From Filobasidium wieringae (lineage: Eukaryota; Basidiomycota; Tremellomycetes; Filobasidiales; Filobasidiaceae): a DNA stretch of 64,000 nt. Position 1 is the first letter of the stretch; the number at the start of each line of letters is the position of its first letter. The stretch covers positions 1 through 64,000 of the forward strand of contig BCIV01000017.1 of assembly GCA_001600055.1 (NCBI GenBank), written 5' to 3'. Positions 1-11,821 of this stretch are shown here, piece after piece. The translations under genes and the position numbers were made by a program. Below the pieces are notes generated by a model. That model ran no database searches. It had not been told where the DNA came from and saw nothing but the letters and a program-made list of their open reading frames with translations.

Positions 1-1446
1 CGTGAGGAAACAGGAGGAAGTAGTGTACAAGGTGCACGACTCGTTTGAATGGCTAGGAATCGAATACACCTTGTAACTAGACGCTCTCTACTGTACTACA
101 CCACGTTCTAACCCCTAAGCTGATATGTTCATTACGATACTCACGCCACTAGATCCCAGAAATTTCGATTTCCATGTTTCGGTCAGTCGGTGAGTGCCTC
201 AACCGTAAGTCAAGAGTGACCTACTTACCTGCATGAATGGATATCGACATTGCACGTGCCTAAAGGTGGCTTGGTAAAACAGCTCAGCCATGTCATCGCT
301 TGGCGGTTGCAATAGCTGGATCCCCGAAGATATAGGTACTGATCCTGGCGTTTGCTTCGGTGGCATAACTTGATACGGTGTTGGAGAGAGGGTCTGCCCA
401 ATTTTCATCGCTCTAGATTCAGGGATTGAAAAGAGATAGATGGTCGTATTAAACTTCAGCTAGCCATACCAAACTACGCCCGGGGTTGCAACTGACGTTT
501 TCAAAAACTTTGTCAAGCTATTGCCGACATATGGCGCTCGCGCGAAAGCCTTCAGCGACATGTTGTCCAACACATCCTGTATATCCGTTTCAGCTGCTGG
601 TCGATCCGGCGCAATCACCACTGGGGCTGCCATTCCTATAGCTTCTGGGCTTTGGTGTAGCATATGATCATCATCGTTACCGACTGCATCCGCATCGTTC
701 GGGCGTGCTGTTAGGGGCGAAGACGTGACCTCACACAGACGCGCTGGCGAAGGTGCCCGTCTCAATGCCCGTATGCTCTCCTCGACCTCCGTGGAACTCT
801 TTCGTAGCTGATTTTGCCGGAAGTGATCTTGAACATCCTTGTTACATGGGTCCACCTGTCGAAGAGTCGATTCAAGGTGTGCACATCGGTCTTCCAGTGC
901 TGCGATGTAGCTGATAGCACAGCGCAGAAGGTCGGTTCAAAGTCAGCCAGATATTCAGCACATGCATATCGGGGGTTTTTGCTAACTTGACTGAAACACT
1001 GTTATGTCTGCGGGACTGCGGTTCTTCGAAGACACATTCTGCGGGGAGAAGAGTCCATCTTAACGATCGCTGCCTCATCAAATTGTCTAGTCGAGAAGCT
1101 CACGCGTCTTGGCCGATACGCAATTACCACACGGCTCGTTACCATCGCAGCGTTGCTTGCGAGCTGACCGTAAGCAGGATCAGAACAGCCGAGGAGCACC
1201 TACCCGATTGATAAGCTTACATTTACATCGATGGCCTATGCATGATGATACATGTCAACACCTTCTGATACTCCAACCTGTTTCATGACACTCACAAGCA
1301 TTGGAACACCTCTTCAGACGCTTTGTCGGCCTGGATTCTTCCTCATTCAAGTCGGAACCACATTCGGTAGGGGCAGCGCGTTGACTCATGCTCGGCGATT
1401 TGGCTCGTGGGTGTGAAGTTTGACAGTCCCGTCTCGAGTTCCGCAA
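1..1446 (-). CDS. Zn2Cys6 transcription factor, 3' part beyond or near the left edge
   Basis: Fungal binuclear-cluster regulator, a nuclear DNA-binding protein. The finger is spread over exons: the first ends ...CSNA at about 1296, a 15-base micro-exon (1221-1235) supplies CHRCK, and the exon 1163-1104 gives SRKQRCDGNEPCGNCVSAKT, with the last cysteine (CVFEEP) in the exon from 1038. Joined, this is a perfect C-x2-C-x6-C...C-x2-C-x6-C cluster. An exon from 910 opens with YIAALEDRCAHLESTLR, the usual coiled-coil dimerisation helix, followed by a linker to about 470. The exon 408-230 enters the fungal_trans domain (FYQATFRHVQCRYPFMQ), then WREYRNE at about 150. The rest of the regulatory domain is not visible: it may lie outside the window or be lost. 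Start is 1446 or the Met at 1389. It is divergent from the old yellow enzyme gene, with a 310-base shared promoter. Confidence 0.8.
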
Positions 1447-1755
1447 ATCAACTAGAAGAAACGGGTGTCTAGCAGCCTATTATCCGTTTCGGAAAGTCCA
1501 ACGGAAGGCCGAGCCGATAAGCAATTCGTTCGGAACTGAGTCCGCCGCCTGCCTTACGCGTGTTTACATCTGAAAGATAAGGCTCGGGACGCGCGGGGAG
1601 AGGGGATCTTTAACGGGAAGAACACGCATTAATGCTTTCAGGCTTTGAGGCAGTCAACCAAACCTCCTCACCGTGACCGCAACAGTGGCCTGTTCATTTC
1701 TTGTATCCAGCTGTAGTGTCCTAATCAGAAACAATCACCTTGTCAACACACCAAG
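1447..1755. promoter_or_regulatory. Divergent promoter, regulator / old yellow enzyme
   Basis: The 309 bases between two genes transcribed away from each other hold two copies of the heptamer TTCGGAA (1488-1494 and 1529-1535), the second within the palindrome-like GTTCGGAAC. The same heptamer recurs upstream of the amidase and between the MFS and NCS1 genes. Zn2Cys6 proteins bind CGG/CCG triplets, so these are candidate operator sites. The assignment is inference. Confidence 0.45.
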
Positions 1756-3675
1756 ATGCCTGTTGCCATTGCTGAGGATGATCTCTTCGCGCCCACAACC
1801 CTGGGTGCTTTCAAGCTATCACATCGTGTCGCCTTTGCTCCCATGACGAGAAATCGCACGATCCCATCTGAAAAATATCCCGGGACTTGGACAGCCTGCC
1901 CTCTGATGTGCGAATACTACGAACAGAGAACGACCCCTGGAGCTCTCATGATCAGTGAAGCCATTCCAGTCTCTAGGCAAGCATCTGACGGTGCTGCGCC
2001 AGGTATTTACACCGAGGAACAAATAGAAGCTTGGAGACTTGTCGTGAATGCAGTTCACGCGGCTGGAGGTGTTTTCGTAGCTCAGTGTGAGTTCATCTGC
2101 CTTAGAGTGCCCAGCGGATTATGGAGATCTGGAGGGTACTGAGAACGCATCTCGTGAGCTATGTTTCAGTATGGCACCAAGGGCGGACTGTAAGCGGCCA
2201 CCGCGACGGTCTTCCCATGATATCCGCTTCTGCCGTTCGGGTTGAAGAGCCGCTCAAAGGTCCACCAGGAGAAATCCCAGTGGCGATGACACTAGAAGAT
2301 ATCAAAAGGGTCAAAGAGGAATATGCTCAAGCCGCCAGGAATTGTATTAAAGCGGGATTTGACGGAGTCGAGATTCAGTAAGTACCTCTAGACCTGATCT
2401 TTTTGTGCATGGAAAAGGAGCGACCTGACTTGCGAAACGTGCTCGTGATTCTCCGACAGTGGGGCCAATGGGTAAATCTGAAACGACTCTATATCGTCCT
2501 ATCTCCCTAAACCTAACGAGTTGATCCTATCCTAGTTACCTGCCGGATCAATTCCTTCATTCAAATGTGAACCGACGAACTGACCAGTACGGCGGCAGCA
2601 TGGAAAACCGTAACCGCTTCGTGATCGAGCTATCTCGTACTGTGGCAGCTACCATTGGACCCAATAGATTCGGGTTGTGAGTACCGCTTCTTAATACAGG
2701 GATAATGATACAAGTTAGCCATACTCACCTGAGCCAAGAAGACGCCTTGCCCCTTTTGGTTTTTTCAATGAGACTCGTGGGGAAAAGAGAGTGGAGCAGT
2801 GGACCATGCTTTGTGAAGCCGTCAAGGATGAGGGATGGGCGTATATCCACGTGGGTGCAATGACATTCTGTTCTCTCCAGAAAATGAAGCTGAGGTTTGT
2901 CCGACGACCATAGTTCATGGAGCCTCGCTACGATGAATTGAGGTCTGGAAGCCAGAAGATGACCGAGCTCAGAGGAGGAGAGATCGATTTGGCACCGTTC
3001 AAAAAGGCTCTAGGTCCAGATGTACCCGTCATCGTGGCAGGAGGGTATGACGCTGTCAATGCGCCAGGAGTGATAGCAGAAGGAGTGAGCACTGCGTTCC
3101 GATAGTGACGATACATTAGCTTACTATATCTCGCCCTACACAGAAAGCGGACGTGATTGCGTGAGTTGATTGACCTCAAGCCTTGATCGAGTATACCCCA
3201 ACAACATGATTTCAACAGGTTCGGTCGATACTTTACTTCAAAGTGAGTCTTACCTGCTCCGTGTCCATGAAAGTGACTTGAATATGATACCGTTACGACC
3301 GGCTCCTTACAGTCCCGATGTAAGTTACTCAAATGACTGTAAGATGACAGCCTGAACCTTCAAGCTGAAAACTGTCTCGAGAATCAGCTCGTATATCGCC
3401 TACAACATGGCAAGCCTCTGGTCAGATATAGTGCGTGACTTTATGTTGCCTGGTTCTGTCTCTGTGTTCCTTTCGACTGATACGACAATTATGTCCCAGT
3501 CCGCCCTCGATTTTATGGACCATTTCCTGATCCAGAGGTAGGGTACACTGATTTTCCGTTCTGTGATGACTTGACCAACACCGAGAAGAGGAAAGCTCTG
3601 TTGAAGACTTCGACCGCGAAAGGTCTTCAGATTGCAGAACCAGGTTGGCAGTTATCGAATAACGGAATCCAGTGA
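1756..3675 (+). CDS. Old yellow enzyme family NADH:flavin oxidoreductase
   Basis: FMN-dependent ene-reductase of the old yellow enzyme (OPR/OYE) family, which reduces activated C=C bonds of enones and related electrophiles with NAD(P)H. Family motifs in order: FAPMTRNR near residue 30, LWHQGR, HGANGYLPDQFLHS, NRRTDQYGGSMENRNRF, SPEPRRRLAPFGFFNETRG, FMEPRYDE, VIVAGGYD and FGRYFTSNPDLVYRL (FMN phosphate site). Exons run from 1756-2086, 2170-2377 and 2460-2471 (12 bases) onwards. Later micro-exons are 3144-3160 (17), 3219-3242 (24) and 3313-3319 (7 bases). Every join restores a conserved motif, so the splice model is well supported. The C-terminus ends QLSNNGIQ. Convergent with the amidase and divergent from a Zn2Cys6 regulator, which suggests an inducible catabolic role. 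Confidence 0.92.
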
Positions 3676-4060
3676 GTTATTATGATATAAGGGTTCAAAG
3701 GTCAAGGTTGAAACGCTGCTCACGGTGGCCTGCCTGTGCATCAACAGGCTCGGCGGTTTGTTCAAGCCTGTTGTAGCAGATTGACTGCCACCCAAATGTC
3801 TGGGCTTGTAACCGATATGACGTATGACGATGACGTGTATTATCTGTTCATTGTTACACCTGTGTTGCGACGCTATCGATCCGTCGCTCATCACGGCTTA
3901 GGCTTTTTTCCTGGTCCCATGCATGTGCTGCTGCAGGCGGTCCATCTTCTGCTAGGATGCTGATAGCTTCTTGGAAATCAGCTGGTTTTAGTCATGAACC
4001 CGAGACGACACCTAAAGAGTCCATACAACGTGAAAATCTTCAAGCCATGTTTTCTGCAAG
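3676..4060. other. Spacer between convergent 3' ends
   Basis: Convergent 3' regions of the old yellow enzyme and amidase genes. No coding signal I can support, no repeat and no RNA gene seen. Short plus-strand open frames here lack family motifs. Confidence 0.5.
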
Positions 4061-5696
4061 CTACAAGAGAGACTCTGGGACCCCTGGCAATTTTCTGATT
4101 CTCCCACCGTGAGCTTTACTGAAAACCTTGGCAATCTCTTTGGCTGATGTTACGAGCTTTCGGTCAGTGTACCTGCCACTGACGATACTGAGTCCTATGG
4201 GCATGCCAGTCTGTGAGGATTAAGATTGTATGATGAGTGGATGAAGCCCGAAGGGTAGATTTAGTCGTGAACCTACCTCGCCAGCGAATCCTGGAATGTT
4301 GATAACCGGCATATGTAAACCGGTCCACATACCACAGAAGCTTGCTGTGGGTACGAGGACGGCGGATCAACCCATGAATTTCAACCAAGATCATGAGTCG
4401 GTCAGGCTCACCATTTACTGTGGCATCTATGCCGAGAGGAGCCTCGCCCGTTACACTCGGTGTCAAGATTGCGTCGTATTTGGATGCAATGTTATCAAAC
4501 TCAGGCATGAGCTTGTTAAGCAAATCATATCCAGCCAATTGTTCCGCTCGAGTGATTCCCTTTCTGTTTTCCACGTGGGCCTTGAACTCATCGTGGATAT
4601 CCTCGGGACACCTGAGGGCATCGCCGAGGAAAGCGGATTTGGCCTCGGTCCACATGGTATTCAGACTGGCTTTGAGTGCACCGTCAAACTCTACGGGCAA
4701 GTCCAGCTCGAGCACTTCTGCTCCTGCAGCCTTGAGTAAATCGATTCCTTGTTGGAAGACTGATTCCAAGGAAGGTGTCACGGTAGATTCTCCCCAAACC
4801 GACGTCTTGCAAACCGCGATTTTCATCTCACTGATAGGCCTGGGAGACGGCGTAACATCATCGTACACTTGGAACCCATCTAGTAGTAGTTCCAGATCCT
4901 CGGCACTTCTTCCGTACAATCCGAGAGTATCCAAGGATACAGCAAGCATCTTCAGTCCCTCCCTGCTGATAGCGTTCCAAGTTGGTTTCATGGCAAAGAT
5001 GTTGTTGAAACTTCCCGGACGGATCGTACTTCCGATAGTCTGTGTACCAAAACCAACGGTACATTGAAAGTCGCCGACTGCAGCTCCAGAACCAGAAGAT
5101 GATCCTCCAGGCGTGCGACTAGAATCATAAGGGTTCATGGCTGGATGACCCCGTCCGGTAGCAGCAAACTCGGTGGTAGTAGTTTTCCCAAAAATGAGAG
5201 CTCCTTGTGCTCGAAGGGACATGACAGGCGCTATAGTCGACACGAGAAGCATCAGTCAGAGTGTCTTTGGATGTTTCAACCTCACGAATCCAAGCTCACC
5301 TGCGTCAACTTTGGGAGCGTCCTGAGCGTATATTGGTGAGTTGTGCTGAGTTGGCATATCTATAGGAGAAGTGCGACGTTCGATGAACAACGTGAAATTG
5401 AGGCTGATACATTCTCAGAGACACTCACCAATGGTGTGGATGACGTCTTTCACACCGACAGGTAATCCGTGCAGAAGGCCGCGCTGCGCTTTAGGTAGGG
5501 CATCCAGCTCCCTCGCACGTTGCAAGATGTGTTGGGGATCAAGGTATGCCCACGCTTTGACCTCGTCATCGCGCTCCTCGATACGCTTCAACAGCGATTT
5601 GGCCATGTCCTCTACAAGGAGATCTCCCGAACGCATGGCTTGGACAGCTTGTGCAGCTGTCAGGAAGCAGGGTTCCATGGGTGTGGTAGAAAACAT
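4061..5696 (-). CDS. Amidase (amidase signature family)
   Basis: Hydrolyses a carboxylic amide to acid and ammonia using the Ser-cisSer-Lys triad of amidase signature enzymes. The first exon begins MFSTTPMEPCFL and carries the catalytic-lysine motif GLPVGVKDVI. A short exon (NSPIYAQDAPKVDA) leads to the long exon with the signature TPGGSSSGSGAAVG and GFGTQTIGSTIRP, which contain the two serines. Toward the C-terminus FCGMWTGLHMPVINIPGFAGE and TGMPIGLSIVSGRYTD match the substrate-pocket region, and the protein ends LPGVPESLL. At least four introns. The specific amide is unknown; fungal members include acetamidases and enzymes for aromatic amides. It lies tail to tail with the old yellow enzyme and upstream of the MFS exporter. 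Confidence 0.92.
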
Positions 5697-6259
5697 TGTG
5701 AGAGTCTAGTGGAAGATTTTGGTCGATAATCTGTCGCGAACACGGTAGAGCTGGGCCAAAATGGAGTAGTCGCTTCGCGATCGGTCCAAACCCCTAACAT
5801 TCCTGTCTGTCGTAGCCTTGCTTGACGGCGTAGATGTACATCCATGTCTATTTCTTCGACTCTGAACGGAACACCATAGACTTCGGAAATGGCATCGGGA
5901 TTTAGAAGCCGACCCTACGATCGGCTACGGCGGATTGTCATCCGCGCGCGAAGATAGGCTAAATTCACTAGCGCTGTGCTCAGTCTCACGTGCATGTGTG
6001 CGTTATCAACCGAGGAGGCGTTCTTGCTTATCTTCAGACGAGTCAGACGTATCAGAGAACTCGTTACAAAGGACGACGAATATATCCCAAGCAAGGTGAA
6101 CGTTTCACATGCGCTACATTCGATCGGATGGGCATCCCGCTTCATTCGGGACGTTCCTTATCGGACAATTTCAGTTGGAGCAGATTGCAAAAGGCATCCA
6201 GCCGGTCGCTGCGGCAATGCAATTCATGCGGATGCCATGTTTCAGGTCGTGTCTAAGTG
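5697..6259. promoter_or_regulatory. Amidase upstream region and MFS 3' flank
   Basis: Holds the 5' flank of the amidase (minus) and the 3' flank of the MFS gene (minus). One TTCGGAA copy lies at 5882-5888, about 190 bases before the amidase start, in the context CTTCGGAAAT, which recurs at 11931. No gene is seen here. Confidence 0.4.
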
Positions 6260-8667
6260 CTACAATTTCCTCGAGCGACGTAATTCGGAGTCCGATGTGT
6301 TTTCTCCTTGTAGGACTATCTCAGTCGCCTTTTCGACGTCGTGGCTCGCCTTCTCTTCCATCAGCTCGGGCGAATCGCTTCTGAACTGCACTTCCTATGA
6401 AAGTCAGAAAAGTCAGAAACTCGATTATCAGTCTTTGGACTTCGTTGTATCCCCCTGAGGTGGTTGCCCACCTTTATGAATAATGACAAAACGAAACACA
6501 TGCCTGCCGCCACCGTGAACAGCAGGAAACACGAGCGGAGACCCGCGGCATATGCCGACAAAACGTCCCTCTTTACGTCTGCCGGCAAACTCTGCAAAAG
6601 TCCCGTTGCAGATTGGAGCAATTCCTTCCTTTGCGATATAGTTATCGACTGGGGAAGGTGAGCAGACACGTGATTATTGTAGATAGCGTTGCAGACCGCA
6701 AGACCAAATGCGCCACCCATCGTTCGGAAAAAGTTCCTCGATGATGTGACGACGGCACGATCTTTGTCTGGTGTTACAGCCATCATCGCAACCATGGCTG
6801 AGGAAAGATCGACATTTGATTAGCCCCAAGATCGACGTGGTCTTGAACTTCCACCCAGAGACGCTTACTGGTCTGAAGGCAAAACCCAATCGCCAATTGA
6901 TTGACGGCGAGAATGCCCAAAATCTCAGGCAGCTTCGTTGTCGAGGTCCACATTAGCTGGAGTCCGGATGATAAGGTCCAGGTCGCACAACCAAAGATGA
7001 TGACCAACTTATAACGTCCAGTTGAGGAAATGAGTTGACCCGACAAGATACCCCACACGACACTCGGTAGCTGATAGATGAGAAGTAAGTACCCGGATTT
7101 GAGAGCCGAGTATCCCATCACGTATTGTAGCCACATGGGAATGTAGAAGATGTTTCCATAGTACATGATGCCGATCAAGAAGCTTTGAATGGTTATGATC
7201 GAGACGGTAGGAGTTTTGAAAAGGCGGACTAAGGTTTTGAAAAATTTCAAGTTGCCCTGTCTGTTAGCCCCGAATGGATCTTCACATCGTTTCTTAAAGC
7301 GACTAACGAGGTAATATGGGAAGTGCAGCAAACTTCCATTCGGCAACGATGAACCCGACCATAAGGCACGAGCCAATAACGAGTAAAGCGATGACCGTGG
7401 CGCTATTCCATGCAAAAGTCGTACCGCCCCCCGAGATGGGGACCTTTGCGAACAGGTGGACCGGTCAGAATCCTCACACTGAGATTATACCTGTGGCTAG
7501 CGATAAGACGTACGAGCAACATGATTGCGGCAGCTGCGCTCAGGACAATTCCCGTATAATCGATCTGTGCAAGTTTTTGCCTATAGATAACGACCTGATA
7601 TTAGTCGTATATCCCGGTAGACAGCGACGTATTTGTGGACCTACTTGGCACTTCCGGTGACCTCTTTCAGTGGCAAGATGACATGTGTCCCGATTATGAT
7701 CAGGAGTGACAGTGGTGATGTCATCCTGGGTTATGATCAGGGATAGTCAGAGGGCTGACCGAGAGTTTGAGTAGTGGCGAGAACTTCGGACTCACCAGAA
7801 TAGCCATCGCCATTGCCCAACCGTGGATAGGCCTCCTCCTATGAATGGACCGACAGCAGATCCCAGAGAGCATGCTGCGCTTATGAACCCTTGATATTTG
7901 CCTCTATCCTGCAGCGAGACGATATCGGATACCTTTGTCACAGACCGAGGTTCATTCGCGATATGTGAGAGAGTGTTGATCAGTTCTACAACTCACCACA
8001 GTCATGGTGATCCCGTTCACACCACCACCTCCGAGACCAGCGATGGCGCGAAACGCGTAAAGTTGTACCGGCGTCTTTGCAAACCCACAAAGGAGATTTC
8101 CGAAGCCGAGAAAGGCGAGTGCCACTTGTAACATCGTCTTGCGCCCAAACTGTATAGCCGGAGCCATATATTACCATAAGCCAAAGGCTCGCGAAGAATA
8201 AGGTCGGCTTACTATATCAGACAATCTGCCGTAGACCAAGTGCATAGCACAACTACGTTGGGATTGAACGTTTTGCCATCAAGGGTTGAATCCGCCTGTA
8301 ATCTAGGCGAAACTCACTTTGCAACCAAGAAGGATGTTCCAAGCCATGATATACTGTCACTGCCGCCTAATTCGGCTCCAATGACGGGAGCGGCGGTACT
8401 GACACTTGTCTGATCGACAAAGCTCAGAAAGAGCGCCAGTCCGATCCCGAAATAGATGAGCAAGAGGCGGCTGAACGGTAATCTGATGGATTGATCCTCG
8501 AAAGCGAGTTCGTCGGCACCATCATCGGCCTTGGGGATGATTCGATCGTCCGCTTCGACCTGTACTACAGTCGCGAGACTGTCGCATTTCTCAGTCTCGC
8601 TTGCCGGTGTTTCCAACTGCGTGGCGGATGCGTCATTGTAAAGTTGATACGGTGATCGTGCAGACAT
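6260..8667 (-). CDS. MFS multidrug-type transporter, DHA2 (14-helix) family
   Basis: Plasma-membrane proton antiporter, probably exporting small organic molecules. The N-terminal 80 residues are hydrophilic (MSARSPYQLYNDAS...). Then helix 1 with FLSFVDQTSVSTAAPVIG and SISWLGTSFLVA, the DHA2 form of motif D1. Later exons give FGRKTMLQVALAFLGFGN and RAIAGLGGGGVNGITMTVV (motif B/C region), then helix-rich exons around 7400-6700 with SSTGRYKLVIIFG, and a last membrane segment ending FLLFTVAAGMCFVLSLFIK. A final exon encodes a charged tail ending RRSRKL. Many short introns. Divergent from the NCS1 permease gene, with three heptamer motifs between them. An importer role cannot be excluded, but DHA2 members are mostly drug or siderophore exporters. 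Confidence 0.88.
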
Positions 8668-9268
8668 CTCGCTACTATGCTACGACCCTCTATGATCGAG
8701 CACAAGAGACTGCAGATTGACGTCCCTTGTGCATACATATCTACTGACTGTGCCGAACATGGTAGATGGCCATTCTCCAGAGTAAACGCTGTCGATCACG
8801 TGAGCATCTGAAACGCCAAAGTCCGGAAGTGCGTTTCCGAAACCTCTATCGGTTCGGATGGAGCTTCCGAAATGGTCACGTGCTGAGCAAGCTCGATCTT
8901 GGTTCCAAAACCATCGATAATGATTCATTTCATGATACCCTGAATATGCTCACAAGGCACACAAGGTTTGCTTATCTGGCTTCCGGTAGCTAAGATGATT
9001 TCGCATAGGATCCCGACTTGTTCGTTCGATGGCAGATCCGACACTTCCGAAAACCGGCTTCGACCCGCTCCTCCTAGGATAACGATCTCAGATTACATTC
9101 GCTTCTCGTGAGGTAATTTCCACGTACCTACTCAGAGTTAGGCTTATAAGGAGACCTGCGTCAGCCTCGGGATTCGTGGTTCAGCACCGACCATGTGGTT
9201 TCAACAACGCATTGTCTCAAGAACAATCATCGTTCACTGAACTACATCATCTCGGACCAGCAGCAGCT
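8668..9268. promoter_or_regulatory. Divergent promoter, MFS exporter / NCS1 permease
   Basis: About 600 bases between divergent start codons, with three exact TTCCGAA copies (8835-8841, 8865-8871, 9045-9051) plus near-matches (TCCGGAAG at 8822, CTTCCGGT near 8981). At random about 0.07 copies of a given heptamer on both strands would be expected in this length. The clustering suggests a shared regulator. No gene is seen. Confidence 0.5.
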
Positions 9269-11821
9269 ATGACATCTTCGAAAACAAAGTCTACACTGAA
9301 GAAATTGAACCCATTCAGCGTTCCAGACAATGCCGCCGCTGCTGGTGCGCAGGAGTTCAGGACTGTTTCGGGATGGAGACGTGAGTTAAGGATCCAGTCG
9401 ATTTGTTCCGCATACTATGGGCTGACCCCCATCACTTGCCTCTTTCAGCTCTATTCAAGATGGAGGAAAGTGACGAAAAATCAACTTGGAAGAACGAAGA
9501 CCTGGTTCCAACTCCTTTGCGTGAGCGTTCTCGGGAGGTTAAATCCTCGTTACACGAGACACTGATGCTTTATGTGCGGCTCTTGTCTCAGCCATGAGAG
9601 TTTGGTCCTGGTCTTCCTTCTTCTTCCTCTGGATCTGCAACGGTTACGGTGCTGGTGGCTGGTCAGGTGGCGCCTCTCTTGTCGTCCTCGGTCTCACCGT
9701 ACCCCAGGCAATCGGAATTTCGGTCGTTGCAACTCTCATGACTTCCACCGTCGGAGTGCTCGCTGGTGTGAGTGGTACCGATCAGGTAAATCGCGAACGG
9801 ACATGAGCTGATCCGTATTGTCACTTCTTGCAGCGTATCGGAGCTGTCTACCATGTCGGCTACCCCGTTTGGTGTCGTAGCACCTTCGGCATGTACGGGT
9901 CCAAGGTCATGGTCGCTTTCCGTGGAGCGGTGGCCATCATCTGGTATGCTGTCCAAACGTATGTATGCAGCCAGATACGTGCCTCACGACTTAGCGAAAA
10001 TGCTAACTTTTGCTGCGTGACTAAATCACAGCTACTACTGCGCCGAAATGATGAACGTACTTTTACACGCCATCTTTGGCTCCAGATGGTCCAACCTTCC
10101 CAACCACTTGCCTGCTTCCTCCAACACCACAACGGCCCGAATGGTCTGCTACTTCATCACATGGCTTGCGCAAGTACCTGTGGCGTTCGTTCAGTAAGTA
10201 CCTGGCTTTCGGCCTATACACGAATTCAGTCCTGATTTGTTGCCTGTCTTCCACCTCAAAGCCCTAGTACCTCTCGACACTTCTTCACTGTCAAATCGAT
10301 CCTTCTGCCCATCTCAGTATTCGCTTTCCTGGGAGGTTTGATCCACTTGGCTGGGGGATCTGTCTGTACGTCCGGCAATCAGCTCCTTCAATGAACATCT
10401 TCGAGGATCCCTATACTGACTTTCGATTTTATATTTACTCCCATTAGCTCTCAAGGCTGTCAATCCTACTGCCACCGTCGCTGGCAGCGCCATGTCATGG
10501 AGTTACCTGCACGCAATCAACGTATGCTTCGGTAACATCTCGCCCATGCTCATCAATCAGCCTGATATCGCCCGTTATTCGAACAAGGTGATTATCTGAG
10601 TACCTTGAATCATTGTGCCAATCATTATTCCTGACATCCCGACTTCTGATACAGCCTTCCGCTGCACTCCTTCCCCAGTGGTGCTTCATGACGGTTGGTG
10701 CCATCGTCCAATTGATTTTGGGTATCATTGCTGCCGCCGCCATCACTCAAGCTTACGGTATCACCTCATGGAACGCCTGGGATATGTGCGAGCTGATTTT
10801 GGAACACAACTGGAACGCTCACTGGAGAGCGGGAATCGCCTTATTCTGCATCGTGCAATGCTTCGGCACTATCGTTTTGAACTCGTTCGCCAACTGCATT
10901 CCTTTCGGTTGTGACATGGCTGGTGTCTTCCCCAAGTCCATCAACATTCTCCGAGGCCAAGTCTTCTGCATGGTATTTTCTTGGGCAATCTGCCCCTGGT
11001 CCATCTTGACCAGTGGTGCCAAGTTTGTCATCTTCTTGGGCTCTTATACCGTCTTCATGGCCGGACTGATGGCCATCTTGTTGAGTGAGTGAAGCTATTA
11101 ACCAGCGATAAATAGCAGCAACATTCCTGATTCTTTCTCGCTGGTGTTGACTTTGCAGCCGACTACTACGTCATCCGTCGAGGAAATCTTCATATCCCAT
11201 CGTTATACGATGCAGTCGGAGATGCGCCCAACCGCGACGGACTCTATTTTTCCAAACACTATAAAGGCTACGAAATCAAGGCTTTCATCGCGTGGCTCTG
11301 CAGTGTCTCTCTTACACTTCCTGGGTTGGCTTATTCGTACACTAATATCACCAGCCCTGGAGCCACTGCCGCGATCAACATGTATAACAGGTTAGTTCGC
11401 GAAATCGAAACTGAAGACTGGAGGCTTCGCCATACTGACCCGTTGCAAATCTCGTCTTCTCAGTGGCTACCTCATCTCATTCTCTGTCGGCGGTGTCGCA
11501 TACTACTTGCTCTGCCGCTTCTGGGACATGCCTGAGATCGTTCCCTCTCGTATGCGAGACGAGTTCGTCCCGAAATTTGAGTCTTTGGGAAAGAATGATG
11601 GGTGAGTTTCGGTTCTTATTGACCCCATTCTCATTACTGATGGTCGCGCGTCGATGCTTTTTAGTTACTTCCTTGACGAGCCTGTGATCACTTACGGGCG
11701 TCAACCAGGAAGTGAAGTCGAAAGCAGTCACACCGTCTCTGAATCTCCATACGACAAGTCTGACCCTATGAATGAGAAGGGTGTTGAGGGTATCAGTGTT
11801 TCCATCATGCCAGTACTGTAG
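9269..11821 (+). CDS. NCS1 family permease (uracil/uridine/allantoin/thiamine type)
   Basis: Plasma-membrane proton symporter for nucleobases, nucleosides or related nitrogen heterocycles. The start MTSSKTKSTLKKLNPFSV is followed by WKNEDLVPTPLRERS, the usual NCS1 N-terminal boundary, then helix 1 NGYGAGGWSGGASLVVLGLT. Further motifs: GVLAGVSGTDQ, GAVYHVGYPVWCRSTFGMYG, FRGAVAIIWYAVQTYYCAE, CFGNISPMLINQPDIARYSN, NSFANCIPFGCDMAGVFPK, LSDYYVIRRGNLHIPSLYD, YSYTNITSPGA and WDMPEIVPSR. This covers about 12 helices and full length, ending SVSIMPVL. At least seven introns. The pattern is closer to the Fur/Dal/Thi branch than the Fcy2 branch. Substrate unknown. Divergent from the MFS gene. Confidence 0.92.

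Noticed and set aside
2..76. Open plus-strand frame at the left edge ending EWLGIEYTL
   Set aside because: Only 24 codons are visible and it overlaps the expected continuation of the minus-strand regulator; too short to support as the end of a gene.
4393..5067. 224-codon plus-strand ORF
   Set aside because: Antisense to the long amidase exon, Ser-rich in the way typical of a mirror frame, and without motifs of its own.
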